A DNA stretch of 64,000 nucleotides from the NCBI RefSeq assembly GCF_017357225.1, contig NZ_CP071604.1, forward strand, positions 3,627,501 to 3,691,500. The letters are read 5' to 3'. A program made the position numbers and the translations under genes. The notes beneath the pieces are model-generated. The model searched no databases, was not told the origin of the DNA, and saw only the letters and a list, made by a program, of their open reading frames with translations. Positions within the stretch are counted from its first letter, which is position 1; each line of letters starts with the position of its first letter. The stretch comes from Rhizobium binae. Its GTDB lineage: Bacteria > Pseudomonadota > Alphaproteobacteria > Rhizobiales > Rhizobiaceae. This document shows, piece after piece, positions 27,538-37,390 of this stretch.

Positions 27538-27747
27538 TTAGTGGCAGGGAAAGCCGAGGAGGTGACGGCCGTCATGCACGAATTCATGCACGTACATTCC
27601 GTTGAACAGCGCCATCGCGCCTTCCTCGGTGCCGACGAAATAGACGGCTATGAGCATCAGCAGACCGCCGAAGATGGCCCAGGGCAGGATTTCTCCTACG
27701 GGGATCGGCGCCGGTGCCGCGACGGGCGCGAAAGTGGTGTCAGACAT
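27538..27747 (-). CDS. cbtB: Cobalt transporter small subunit CbtB
   Basis: This 69-residue protein has one transmembrane helix (EILPWAIFGGLLMLIAVYFVG) and a histidine-rich C-terminus (YVHEFVHDGRHLLGFPCH). This is the hallmark of CbtB and probably a metal-binding site. The ATG at 27747 has a GGAGG ribosome site. A longer in-frame reading to 27888 would translate through the riboswitch and is rejected. It is the first gene after the cobalamin riboswitch. Confidence 0.92.
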   Translation of the reverse strand: MSDTTFAPVAAPAPIPVGEILPWAIFGGLLMLIAVYFVGTEEGAMALFNGMYVHEFVHDGRHLLGFPCH

Positions 27748-27774
27748 GTATTCCTCCGGAATGACGCGTTCAGT

Positions 27775-27900
27775 CGAAAGAGTGCTTGTGCGGCAGGGTC
27801 TGACTTCCAGCGCGAAGACCTTCGACACGCTGGTTACAGTGGCGCGACCGCGCCGGATTTTCACCGGCTTCCAAACCCGCAACGCCACGGTTATATCTGC
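27775..27900 (-). promoter_or_regulatory. Cobalamin (B12) riboswitch controlling cbtB-cbtA
   Basis: Read on the minus strand, the leader contains GCCGGTGAAAATCCGGC (27852-27868) and then GCGCCACTGTAA (27834-27845), the conserved B12-box region. A GGAAGTCAGACCC element follows, typical of cobalamin riboswitches. It ends about 30-40 bases before the cbtB ribosome site. Binding of adenosylcobalamin should shut off cbtBA when B12 is plentiful. The 5' and 3' limits are approximate because the peripheral stems were not folded computationally. Confidence 0.93.
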
Positions 27901-27967
27901 TCGCCGGAGAGACTGTCAACGAAACTTCACCGAGCCGGCAAGGCTCGTCCCCATAGCATTCCGGGAG

Positions 27968-28528
27968 ATGAGATCGATCGTGAATACGCGCCTCACCTGG
28001 ATTTGCCACGGCGCGACGGCGGCAAGCCGCAAGGCGCTGTTCCCGCTCGACGAACCGCTCGATGACAGGGCAGCCGAGGAGGCCGGCAGGATGGCCGCCC
28101 TGCCCCGCGCCGACCGCATCATCACGAGCCCCGCTTTGCGTGCCCGCCAGACCGCCGAAGCCCTTCGTCTTCAAGCCGAAACAGACCAGGCGCTACGCGA
28201 TTGCGATCACGGCCGCTGGGCAGGCAGGCCGATCACGGCGATCGGGGCCGAGGAACCTGACGATCTCTTGGCCTGGATGAGCGATCCGGAAGCCGCACCG
28301 CACGGCGGTGAGAGCTTTTTGGCTCTGCGCAGACGCGTTGCCGGCTGGATGGATGAGCAATCCCTGCTCGCAGGCCATGTGATCGCCATCAGCCACGCAG
28401 CCGTCATCAGGGCGGCGGTCGCGCATGTGCTTCAAGCGCCGCTTTCCGCCTTCTGGCTGATCGACGTCGAGCCGCTCGCCGTCCTTCGCATGACCAGCAA
28501 CGGACAGCGCTGGTCGCTGCGCCTTTAG
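27968..28528 (+). CDS. Histidine phosphatase-superfamily protein with CHG instead of RHG
   Basis: The 186-residue protein has the phosphoglycerate mutase/acid phosphatase fold. The N-terminal catalytic motif reads TWICHGATAAS (residues 10-20) where RHGxT is normal, so histidine 14 is kept but the phosphate-binding arginine is cysteine. Other elements are present: ITSPALRARQTAEAL near 57, the acid region DCDHGRWAGRP, and the second histidine in AISHAAVIRAAVAHVL near 143. It is divergent from the riboswitch-cbtBA operon, whose neighbourhood could suggest a CobC-like role in cobalamin synthesis. The altered motif leaves activity uncertain. GTG 27980, 12 bases later, is an equally possible start with better ribosome-site spacing. 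Confidence 0.8.
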   Translation: MRSIVNTRLTWICHGATAASRKALFPLDEPLDDRAAEEAGRMAALPRADRIITSPALRARQTAEALRLQAETDQALRDCDHGRWAGRPITAIGAEEPDDLLAWMSDPEAAPHGGESFLALRRRVAGWMDEQSLLAGHVIAISHAAVIRAAVAHVLQAPLSAFWLIDVEPLAVLRMTSNGQRWSLRL

Positions 28529-28690
28529 ATGTGGAGCCTTTCCTCGCCGTCAGATCCGAACACCGTGGCCAGGAAAGAGCGGCGCATTAGCGATCCCTGA
28601 TAAGATCCAGCCTTACGCAAGCAAATCGCGTCATCTCTATTCAACCGGGTTTGACCGGGACTACTTCCTTGTCCCAAGGAGATGGAAGAC

Positions 28691-28804
28691 ATGGCATATG
28701 ACTGGAGTGGGGAACGCACGCGGCGCCTGCGCTTGATGCGTGTCGCGACCTTCATTATCGTCGGTCTGGTCGTCAGCGTTCCGCTGCTGATCGTCACCAC
28801 CTGA
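28691..28804 (+). CDS. Small membrane protein, 37 residues
   Basis: This short frame begins MAYDWSGERTRRLRLMRV and continues with one hydrophobic helix (ATFIIVGLVVSVPLLIV) to TT and TGA. AAGGAG lies eight bases before ATG 28691, an ideal ribosome site; a nearer ATG at 28682 overlaps that site and is unlikely. The positive N-terminal patch predicts the N-terminus inside the cell and the short tail outside. No function can be assigned. It stands alone between the histidine phosphatase and GGDEF/EAL genes. Confidence 0.7.
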   Translation: MAYDWSGERTRRLRLMRVATFIIVGLVVSVPLLIVTT

Positions 28805-29063
28805 TAAAGCGAGACAGGGCGAGCGATGCGGCAGCACGCTCGTCCTCGTTCTTTGCAGAAATGCCAGCTCAACCGTTCAATCCCAAGACATTGCCGGCCT
28901 GGATCAGGCCGCAGAACAGCTGCAGCAACGCCATTTGACGCACTGCCGCTGCACCGACGGCACCGCAAAAGTCTATCACCTCCAATAATTCGCCTTCTGG
29001 TTTCAACGAACATTTCAGATTTTCGTGATAGTTCGGCGCAGGATGGAGATGGAGAAGGCGATA

Positions 29064-30635
29064 ATGCCGGCGTTTTTCCAAAGCAGGGCCGGACGGCAAT
29101 GCGTTTCAGTCGTGGTGCTCGGAGTGACGCTCTGGATCCTCGGCGCGCTGTTGCAGCTTGGCGACGGCCTGGTCTCTTTCATGACCGGTTTCAGCAAGTA
29201 CGGCGCCGACAAGCTCGTTCTGGCCCTCGGCATCGCCGGCGCCATGAGCTTCATCTATTCGGTGCTGCGCATCGCCGACCTGCGCAGGGAAATGGAACTG
29301 GGCGTCGCCGCTCAAGTGAAGGCCGATTGGACGGCAACCCACGATCACCTGACCAAGCTGCCGAATCGCTACGCCTTCGAGCGCAAGATCTTCGCACGGC
29401 CGGCCAAGAGCGACGAAGCCGAAATCGAGGAATGGAACCACAACGTCACCATCTTCTCCGTCGATCTCGACGGCTTCAAGAAAGTCAACGATCTCGTCGG
29501 CCACAAGGGCGGCGACGTGCTGTTGATCGAAGTCGCAAGGCGCATCTGCGCACTCGGCAACGCCGATTGCGTCTACCGCTTCGGCGGCGACGAATTCATT
29601 ATTGTCGCCTTCGCCCTGACGGCGCAGCGGGAGGAGCGTTTCGCCAAGCTGTTGATTCAGGCCGTGACCCGACCGATTCATATCGATGGCTTTGCAGTCG
29701 AGGTCGGGGCCAGCGTCGGCTACGATCGCTGGGCTGAGGGAGCCGAACCGCTGGAGGATGCCGCCCATCGTGCCGACCTCGCCATGTACGAGGCGAAATC
29801 ACGCGGTCCCAACCATTATCTCGTCTTCGAAACTTCGATGCAGGATAAGGTAACGGAGCGCGCCTCCCTGGAAACCAAGCTGCGCGCCGCGATCGCCAAT
29901 AAGGACATCAAGCCCTTCTATCAACCACTGATCGACCTGAAGACCGGAGAGCTCTGCGGTTTCGAAGCGCTCGCACGCTGGACGGGCGAGGATGGCATCC
30001 ACATTCCGCCGCCGGTCTTCATCGATATTGCCGAGGAAACCGGCATGATCACCGGCCTCTTCGAAGATCTGCTCGCCCAGGCCTGCAGCGACGCGCTCAC
30101 CTGGCCGGCGCATGTCATGTTGTCCTTCAACGTCTCGCCGGTGCAGATGGAGGACAAACTGTTGACCTCCCGCATCCTCAAGGTCCTGTCGGCAAGCCGG
30201 CTGCCGGCGCAACGCCTGGAAGTGGAGATCACCGAGAACGCCCTGATCCAGGATACCGCCATCGCCGCCGTCATCCTCGATGAATTGCATGCCGCCGGCA
30301 TCCAGATCGCCCTCGACGATTTCGGCACGGGCTATTCGAGCCTCGCCCAGCTCGCCCGCTACCGCTTCGACAAGATCAAGATCGACAAAAGCTTCATCGC
30401 CACCTATCGCGACGACGAACGCCAGGAAAAGATCGTCCGCGCCATGCTTGGCCTCGGCAGAAGCCTCAACATCAAGACGACTGCGGAAGGCGTCGAGGAA
30501 CATGGCCAGCTCGCCTTCCTGCTGCAACTCGGTTGCGACATCGGCCAGGGCTATCTTTTCGGAAAGGCGATGCCCGCCGCCGAGGCGGGCATCTTTGTCC
30601 GCAACCGGGACGCCAAACTGGCGTCGACGGCCTGA
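29064..30635 (+). CDS. Membrane GGDEF-EAL protein (diguanylate cyclase/c-di-GMP phosphodiesterase)
   Basis: The 523-residue protein has two N-terminal TM helices (about 15-35 and 45-70), a GGDEF domain at about 90-255, and an EAL domain at about 270-515. The cyclase active site YRFGGDEFIIVA is intact near 172. The phosphodiesterase motif GFEALARW near 299 and the DDFGTGYSSLAQLARYRFDKIKID region with metal ligands are also intact. Both activities are therefore possible. ATG 29064 has GGAGAAGG just upstream; earlier in-frame starts at 29025 (GTG) and 29043 add a few residues. It probably acts at the inner membrane on c-di-GMP pools that govern motility and exopolysaccharide. Its stop lies ten bases from the break point of the truncated pit gene. 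Confidence 0.92.
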   Translation: MPAFFQSRAGRQCVSVVVLGVTLWILGALLQLGDGLVSFMTGFSKYGADKLVLALGIAGAMSFIYSVLRIADLRREMELGVAAQVKADWTATHDHLTKLPNRYAFERKIFARPAKSDEAEIEEWNHNVTIFSVDLDGFKKVNDLVGHKGGDVLLIEVARRICALGNADCVYRFGGDEFIIVAFALTAQREERFAKLLIQAVTRPIHIDGFAVEVGASVGYDRWAEGAEPLEDAAHRADLAMYEAKSRGPNHYLVFETSMQDKVTERASLETKLRAAIANKDIKPFYQPLIDLKTGELCGFEALARWTGEDGIHIPPPVFIDIAEETGMITGLFEDLLAQACSDALTWPAHVMLSFNVSPVQMEDKLLTSRILKVLSASRLPAQRLEVEITENALIQDTAIAAVILDELHAAGIQIALDDFGTGYSSLAQLARYRFDKIKIDKSFIATYRDDERQEKIVRAMLGLGRSLNIKTTAEGVEEHGQLAFLLQLGCDIGQGYLFGKAMPAAEAGIFVRNRDAKLASTA

Positions 30636-30644
30636 CGGCGCTTT

Positions 30645-31075
30645 TCGAAGACCATGGCAAGGCCGGAACCGGAGCCGACCTCCAGGATCAGTTCCACCGG
30701 CAGCACCGCCAGAATGCCGAAGGCGACGGCGCCGCTGGAGGTCAGCACGCCGAGGAAGTTGAAGAAGCCCGACCAGATGACGGCGAATTCCGCCGGCATC
30801 GAACGGGTATAGATCACGGTGGCCACCGCATTGGCCGTATCGTGGAAACCGTTGACGAATTCGAAGCCGAGCGCGATCGGCAGTGCAAGGCCGAGCAGGA
30901 TCCAGGGAACGGCAACTGCGGTTGTCAGGTCGCGGCCGAGTGCATAGGCGACATATCCAAGGCCGCAGAGCAGGACGAGCCCGAAGAGCGGCAAGAACCA
31001 CTTTCCGGCCGAATTCGAGCTGTGGAGCGGGTGGGAAGCGTCGCTATGAGCCTGGCTGGGGGCAATATCGGCCAT
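30645..31075 (-). pseudogene. pit: 5' fragment of a PiT-family phosphate transporter gene, 3' end lost
   Basis: From ATG 31075 the frame gives about 143 residues of PiT sequence: MADIAPSQAH, TM helices, the PHO4 signature GFEFVNGFHDTANAVATVIYTRSM near 80, and WSGFFNFLGVLTSSGAVAFG near 107. Homology stops after GSGSGLAMVF. The frame then runs on as EKRRQAVDAS, which is only the antisense of the GGDEF/EAL gene 3' end. A complete PiT protein is over 400 residues, so about two thirds is missing. The break lies between 30636 and 30647, just beyond the diguanylate cyclase stop, and looks like a deletion or rearrangement joint. The fragment is unlikely to transport phosphate. Confidence 0.82.
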
Positions 31076-31346
31076 TGCATAGGTCCTTATTCCGCTTTGC
31101 AAATTTGTCTTTTGTTAATAATTCCGCAGCGTGAAGCTATCGTGACGCCCCGACGGCCGACCTTCTAAGGTACTGACATCGGACGATATTTGCCGTCGCA
31201 TCTTCCCATGTCCGCGCGTCTTCGGCCTGCCGAGACGATCGCGGCGCGGCGTCAAAAACACGCGGCCGGCAATCGCATATCTTTCCCTCACAAGCCCCGG
31301 CGCTAAGTTCCGGTCATCGTCATGCCCGCGCGGAGCCTTTGAAGAC

Positions 31347-32525
31347 ATGTCATTGACCGACCTCCTCCTGACCTTCAACGCCGGCTCCTCGACCGTCAAG
31401 ATCGGCATCTTCTCGATGGCTGGCGCCAAGGCACGGCACATCGGCAAGGGCGTCATCGATCTTCGCGCCGAGCCGCTGTCCCTCGGTCTGAAGAAAGGAT
31501 CGCAGACCTTCGAGATGCCGTTGAAGGTGGAGGTGACGGAAGACCTGCACGATGTCATCGGCGAGACCTTCGCGCGTCTCGCCGATCATTTCGACGTGGC
31601 CGCCGCGCGCGCCGCCGGCCACCGCGTCGTCCATGGTGGCGACCGCTTCACCAAGGCCGCCGCCCTTGATAATGCCGGCATCGCCGCCATCGAAGCACTG
31701 ACACCGCTCGCGCCGCTGCACCAGCCGCAGGCGTTGCGCTTCATCCGTGCGCTCGGGCATCTGAAGCCGCACCTGGCCCAGACGGCCTCCTTCGACACGG
31801 CCTTCCACGCCACGCAGGACGATCTCGTTCGCCGCCTCGCCATCCCGCGCGCGCTGCACGAGGAGGGCATCAAGCGTTACGGCTTCCACGGGCTTTCCTA
31901 TAAGTTCATCGCCGGCGAACTCGCCCGCAAGGCGCCGCAGGCGGCAAAGGCGGTGGTCGCCCATCTCGGCAGCGGCGCCAGCCTCTGTGCGCTGGACCGG
32001 GGCATCAGCCGCGATTGCAGCATGGGCTTTTCAACCCTCGACGGCATCCCGATGGCGACGCGCCCGGGCTGGCTCGATCCCGGCGTCATCCTGCATCTGG
32101 CAGGAGAGAGAAAACGCTCCCTGGGCGAGATCGAGGATCTGCTCTATCACCGCTCCGGCCTGCTCGGCGTTTCCGGCATCAGCGCCGACACGCGCGACCT
32201 GTTGAAGGATGGCCGGTCGGAGGCGCGCCAGGCAATCGACCTCTTCACGCTGCGCATTGCCGGCGAAATCGGCCGCATGGCGGTAACGCTCGGCGGCCTC
32301 GATGCCGTCGTCTTTACCGCCGGCATTGGCGAGCATCAGCCGGAGATTCGCGCCGGCGTGGCGAAACACCTCGCCTGGCTAGGCCTTTCGATCGACGCAA
32401 AGGCCAATGCCGCCAATGCTTTCACGATCAGCTCGGGGGACAGCCGCATCTCCGCCCATGTCATTGCCACGGACGAAGAACAGGTGATCGCCGACGAGGC
32501 GCTGTCACTTCTTGGCGAACGCTGA
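31347..32525 (+). CDS. ackA: Acetate kinase (phosphoketolase-linked copy)
   Basis: This 392-residue cytosolic enzyme interconverts acetyl phosphate plus ADP with acetate plus ATP. Family motifs are present: [13 protein letters not shown] at the N-terminus, HRVVHGG near 91, [11 protein letters not shown] near 149, [13 protein letters not shown] near 174, [12 protein letters not shown] near 208, and [13 protein letters not shown] near 325. It is 71 bases upstream of the phosphoketolase gene on the same strand. The pair would turn xylulose-5-phosphate or fructose-6-phosphate into acetate and ATP through acetyl phosphate. A second acetate kinase gene lies at 47.5 kb. No FNR-type box was found in front of this copy. 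Confidence 0.93.
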   Translation: MSLTDLLLTFNAGSSTVKIGIFSMAGAKARHIGKGVIDLRAEPLSLGLKKGSQTFEMPLKVEVTEDLHDVIGETFARLADHFDVAAARAAGHRVVHGGDRFTKAAALDNAGIAAIEALTPLAPLHQPQALRFIRALGHLKPHLAQTASFDTAFHATQDDLVRRLAIPRALHEEGIKRYGFHGLSYKFIAGELARKAPQAAKAVVAHLGSGASLCALDRGISRDCSMGFSTLDGIPMATRPGWLDPGVILHLAGERKRSLGEIEDLLYHRSGLLGVSGISADTRDLLKDGRSEARQAIDLFTLRIAGEIGRMAVTLGGLDAVVFTAGIGEHQPEIRAGVAKHLAWLGLSIDAKANAANAFTISSGDSRISAHVIATDEEQVIADEALSLLGER

Positions 32526-32596
32526 TCCAGATCAATGGCGCGCCGGCGCTGACGGCTAGAAATGACGTTGAACGCGTTTTCGAACGGAAGAAGCCA

Positions 32597-34984
32597 ATGG
32601 AAAAGCATGTCTCGACCGCCGCCCCCCTGACCGATGCCGAACTCAGCCTGATCGACCGCTACTGGCGGGCCGCCAATTATCTCTCGGTCGGCCAGATCTA
32701 CCTGCTCGCCAATCAGCTGCTGCGTGAGCCGCTGAAACCGGAACACATCAAACCCCGCCTGCTCGGCCACTGGGGCACGACGCCCGGCCTCAACTTCATC
32801 TACGCGCATCTCAACCGCCTGATCCGCGCCCGCGACATCGACGTCATCTATATATGCGGCCCCGGGCACGGTGGGCCGGGCATGGTTGCCAATACCTATC
32901 TCGAAGGCAGCTATAGCGAGATCTATCCTGATATCTCCGAGGATGCCGAAGGCATGCGCAAGCTCTTCCGGCAATTCTCCTTCCCCGGCGGCATCCCGAG
33001 CCACGCGGCCCCGGAAACGCCAGGATCGATCCACGAGGGCGGCGAACTCGGCTACGCCCTCGTACATGCCTATGGCGCCGCCTTCGACAATCCCGACCTG
33101 ATCGTCGCCTGCATCGTCGGTGACGGCGAGGCCGAGACCGGGCCGTTGGCGGCGAGCTGGCATTCCAACAAGTTCCTCAATCCCACCCGCGACGGCGCCG
33201 TGCTGCCAATCCTGCATCTGAATGGCTACAAGATTGCCAACCCGACCGTCCTTGGCCGTGTCGGAGACGATGATCTCCGCCGCCTCTTCGAAGGCTATGG
33301 CTACGAACCCTTCTTCGTCGACGGCCATGAGCCGCGCGACATGCACCAGCAGATGGCCGCGACGTTGGACCGGATCTTCGACCGCATTCGTGAGATCCAG
33401 AGCCAAGCCCGCAACGGCAAGGCCGCTGACGGCTGCCCGCGCTGGCCGATGATCGTGCTGCGCAGCCCCAAGGGCTGGACGGGCCCGAAGGCGGTCGACG
33501 GCAAGAAGGTGGAAGGCTTCTGGCGCGCCCACCAGGTGCCGGTTTCCAACTGCCGCGAGAACGATGGCCATCGCGAAATTCTCGAGCAGTGGATGCGGAG
33601 CTACGACCCGGAGGATCTGTTCGACGCCGATGGCCGGCTGAAGCCCGAACTGCGGGCGCTCGCCCCCGCTGGCAGACGCCGCATGGGCGCCAATCCGCAC
33701 GCCAATGGCGGGTTGCTGCGCCGGGAGCTCGATGTTCCCGATATAAGCGAGTATGCAGTCGAGATCGGCAAGCGCGGCAGCGTCGTGGCCCAGTCGACGG
33801 AGATTCTCGGCCATTATCTGCGCGACACGATGAAGCGTAACGCGGCGGCCGCCAATTTCCGCATCTTCGGCCCTGATGAAACGGAATCGAACCGCCTCGG
33901 CAGCGTCTTCGAGGTCACCGACCGAGTCTGGATGGAGGATATCGAGCCCTATGACGTCCATCTCTCGCGCGATGGACGCGTCATGGAGGTGCTTTCCGAA
34001 CATCTCTGCCAGGGTTGGCTGGAAGGTTACCTCCTGACCGGCCGCCACGGCCTTTTCTCCTGCTACGAGGCATTCATCCACATCATCGATTCCATGTTCA
34101 ACCAGCACGCCAAATGGCTGAAGGTGACGGGCGAGCTGGAGTGGCGAAAGCCGATCTCCTCGCTGAACTATCTGCTGACCTCGCATGTCTGGCGCCAGGA
34201 CCATAACGGCTTCAGCCACCAGGATCCCGGTTTCATCGATCTCGTCGCCAACAAAAAGGCCGATATCGTCCGCATCTACCTGCCGCCGGATGCCAATACC
34301 CTGCTCTGGGTCGGCGACCATTGCCTGCGCACCTATGACCGCATCAATGTCATTGTCGCCGGCAAGCAGCCGGAGCCGCAATGGCTGTCGATGGACGAAG
34401 CGGGAAAACATTGCGAGGCCGGCATCGGCATCTGGCACTGGGCAAGCAACGAGGAAGACGCCGTCGCGCCCGACCTCGTCATGGCCTGCGCCGGCGACGT
34501 GCCGACCATGGAGACTCTTGCCGCCGTCGACCTCTTGCGCAAGGCCATTCCGGCGCTGAAAGTCCGCACCGTCAATGTCGTCGATCTGCTCGCGCTGCAA
34601 TCCAGGGACCAGCATCCGCATGGCCTGACCGACGAGGCCTTTGACGCTATCTTCACGTCAGACAGGCCTGTCATCTTCGCCTATCACGGCTATCCCTATC
34701 TCATCCACCGCCTGACCTATAAGCGCACCAACCACGAAAACATCCACGTCCGCGGCTTCATCGAAGAAGGCACGACGACGACACCCTTCGACATGACGGT
34801 CCTCAACGAACTCGACCGCTACCATCTCGCCATCGAAGCGATCGAGCGTGTCCCGGGCCTGAAGGAAAAGGCGACGGATGCGCTTGCCGCTTTCCGTGGC
34901 AAGCTTTCGGAACACCACGACTATGTGCGCGAACATGGCGAGGACATGCCGGAGGTGCGGGACTGGACATGGCCGGCGACGTGA
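32597..34984 (+). CDS. xfp: Xylulose-5-phosphate/fructose-6-phosphate phosphoketolase
   Basis: This 795-residue thiamine-diphosphate enzyme makes acetyl phosphate plus glyceraldehyde-3-phosphate (or erythrose-4-phosphate). Length and motifs fit: [19 protein letters not shown] near 57, [20 protein letters not shown] near 90, the ThDP-binding [22 protein letters not shown] near 175, and [19 protein letters not shown] near 535. ATG 32597 is chosen because upstream residues in the same frame overlap ackA out of phase. The long antisense frame over this gene is a codon-bias shadow. It is co-oriented with ackA. Confidence 0.95.
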   Translation: MEKHVSTAAPLTDAELSLIDRYWRAANYLSVGQIYLLANQLLREPLKPEHIKPRLLGHWGTTPGLNFIYAHLNRLIRARDIDVIYICGPGHGGPGMVANTYLEGSYSEIYPDISEDAEGMRKLFRQFSFPGGIPSHAAPETPGSIHEGGELGYALVHAYGAAFDNPDLIVACIVGDGEAETGPLAASWHSNKFLNPTRDGAVLPILHLNGYKIANPTVLGRVGDDDLRRLFEGYGYEPFFVDGHEPRDMHQQMAATLDRIFDRIREIQSQARNGKAADGCPRWPMIVLRSPKGWTGPKAVDGKKVEGFWRAHQVPVSNCRENDGHREILEQWMRSYDPEDLFDADGRLKPELRALAPAGRRRMGANPHANGGLLRRELDVPDISEYAVEIGKRGSVVAQSTEILGHYLRDTMKRNAAAANFRIFGPDETESNRLGSVFEVTDRVWMEDIEPYDVHLSRDGRVMEVLSEHLCQGWLEGYLLTGRHGLFSCYEAFIHIIDSMFNQHAKWLKVTGELEWRKPISSLNYLLTSHVWRQDHNGFSHQDPGFIDLVANKKADIVRIYLPPDANTLLWVGDHCLRTYDRINVIVAGKQPEPQWLSMDEAGKHCEAGIGIWHWASNEEDAVAPDLVMACAGDVPTMETLAAVDLLRKAIPALKVRTVNVVDLLALQSRDQHPHGLTDEAFDAIFTSDRPVIFAYHGYPYLIHRLTYKRTNHENIHVRGFIEEGTTTTPFDMTVLNELDRYHLAIEAIERVPGLKEKATDALAAFRGKLSEHHDYVREHGEDMPEVRDWTWPAT

Positions 34985-35034
34985 GACATCGGTGACTGAC
35001 GCCTGCGAATACGCCGCCACCGGATGCCAAAATC

Positions 35035-35925
35035 CTATCCGCGGTCGAGTCGGGCCTTTTCCGTCATGCGCCAGACTCGCGGCGTTTCGCCGGCATATTT
35101 CAGGAAGAATCGCGAGAAGTAGGCGGGGTCGGAGAAGCCGAGGCGGAATCCGATTTCCTGAACGCTGCCCAGTGTAAAGACAAGCTGACGCTTCGCCTCC
35201 TCAACGAGTTTGGCGGCAATCAACTCGTGCGGCGTGCTGCCGGTCATCGACCGGACGATCCGGGTGAGATGCGTCGGCGAAACCCCGAGCTCCCCGGCAT
35301 AGAAGGATGTAGGCTTGTGGGATCGAAAATGCTGCTGAATGAGCTCGCCCAGCATGTCCATCCGTCGCTCGTTTTCGTTTGACGCAAGCTCCTGCGAATT
35401 CCCCTCATGAGAAATCCGCGCCGTCAGCCGCAGCACTAAGGCGACGTAGGCTGCCAGGACCTCGTTGCGGCCGCTGCGGCGATTTTCGAATTCGTCGCCC
35501 AGCCGTCGCAACGTCTGCATCACATGGGCAGCTTCGGCATCATCAGGATCGAGCGCCGTCAGATGCGGCGTCGCCAGCCATTCGCCGAGATGGCTCCGCT
35601 CGCCGGGTGGATGGCTGAGATGGGACTGCAATATGGTGATGACGAGACCGTCGATATCGCGTGAAAAACGAAAGCCGTGATTGAACGCCGGGGGAACGGT
35701 GATGACCGCTGGCGGCCGGATGGCATGGCTCCTCGCGCCGAAGATCGCATCGCCCGATCCGGCCTCGATGTACAATATCTGAAAGAAGCTCTCATGCCGG
35801 TGCAGCCGGATTTCCCATTGATGCAGGCTGCTCCGGGAGCGAATTGTTTCGCAATGCAACCAAAATTCCGGCGATCGCCCGACATTTTCGCCGTAGAGCT
35901 CGTAGGTCGGTATATGTCTGCTCAT
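35035..35925 (-). CDS. pobR: AraC-family regulator, PobR-like activator of pobA
   Basis: This 296-residue protein has an N-terminal cupin-like effector domain (HRHESFFQILYIEAGSGDAIF near residue 42) and a C-terminal AraC double helix-turn-helix (about 195-290: FYAGELGVSPTHLTRIVRSMTG and VQEIGFRLGFSDPAYFSRFFLKYAGETPRVWR). ATG 35925 has GGGAGGG 6-7 bases upstream. A longer frame to 36795 runs antisense through pobA and is rejected. The gene is divergent from pobA with a shared 117-base intergenic region. In rhizobia and relatives an AraC-type PobR activates pobA with 4-hydroxybenzoate; this role is inferred from position and family. Confidence 0.85.
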   Translation of the reverse strand: MSRHIPTYELYGENVGRSPEFWLHCETIRSRSSLHQWEIRLHRHESFFQILYIEAGSGDAIFGARSHAIRPPAVITVPPAFNHGFRFSRDIDGLVITILQSHLSHPPGERSHLGEWLATPHLTALDPDDAEAAHVMQTLRRLGDEFENRRSGRNEVLAAYVALVLRLTARISHEGNSQELASNENERRMDMLGELIQQHFRSHKPTSFYAGELGVSPTHLTRIVRSMTGSTPHELIAAKLVEEAKRQLVFTLGSVQEIGFRLGFSDPAYFSRFFLKYAGETPRVWRMTEKARLDRG

Positions 35926-35967
35926 CAGCTCCCTCCCGCGCCAATGTTCGATTAGTGCAATTTTTAG

Positions 35968-37215
<1,248 letters not shown>

Positions 37216-37390
37216 AACATTGCGGATGAAGGCTGCGCCCACTCGCAGTGAACCGGGTGTTCGAGACGCAGAACCATAACCAAGAGATCATGTGTTTGGG
37301 GATTTATTTCATTTTACATCACCATTTCGCATGACAAGCTAAACGGAAATTCAATACGGCGCCGGAGTACGCCGAAAAGGGAGAGAGAAA

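Noticed and set aside
28525-29013. 162-codon minus-strand frame over the small-protein gap
   Set aside because: No ribosome site and Arg/Ser-rich low-quality sequence. It covers the 37-residue gene on the plus strand, which has a strong ribosome site.
32336-34621. 761-codon frame on the minus strand
   Set aside because: It lies wholly antisense to the phosphoketolase and acetate kinase genes, which have full family motifs. It is a shadow of high-GC codon bias.
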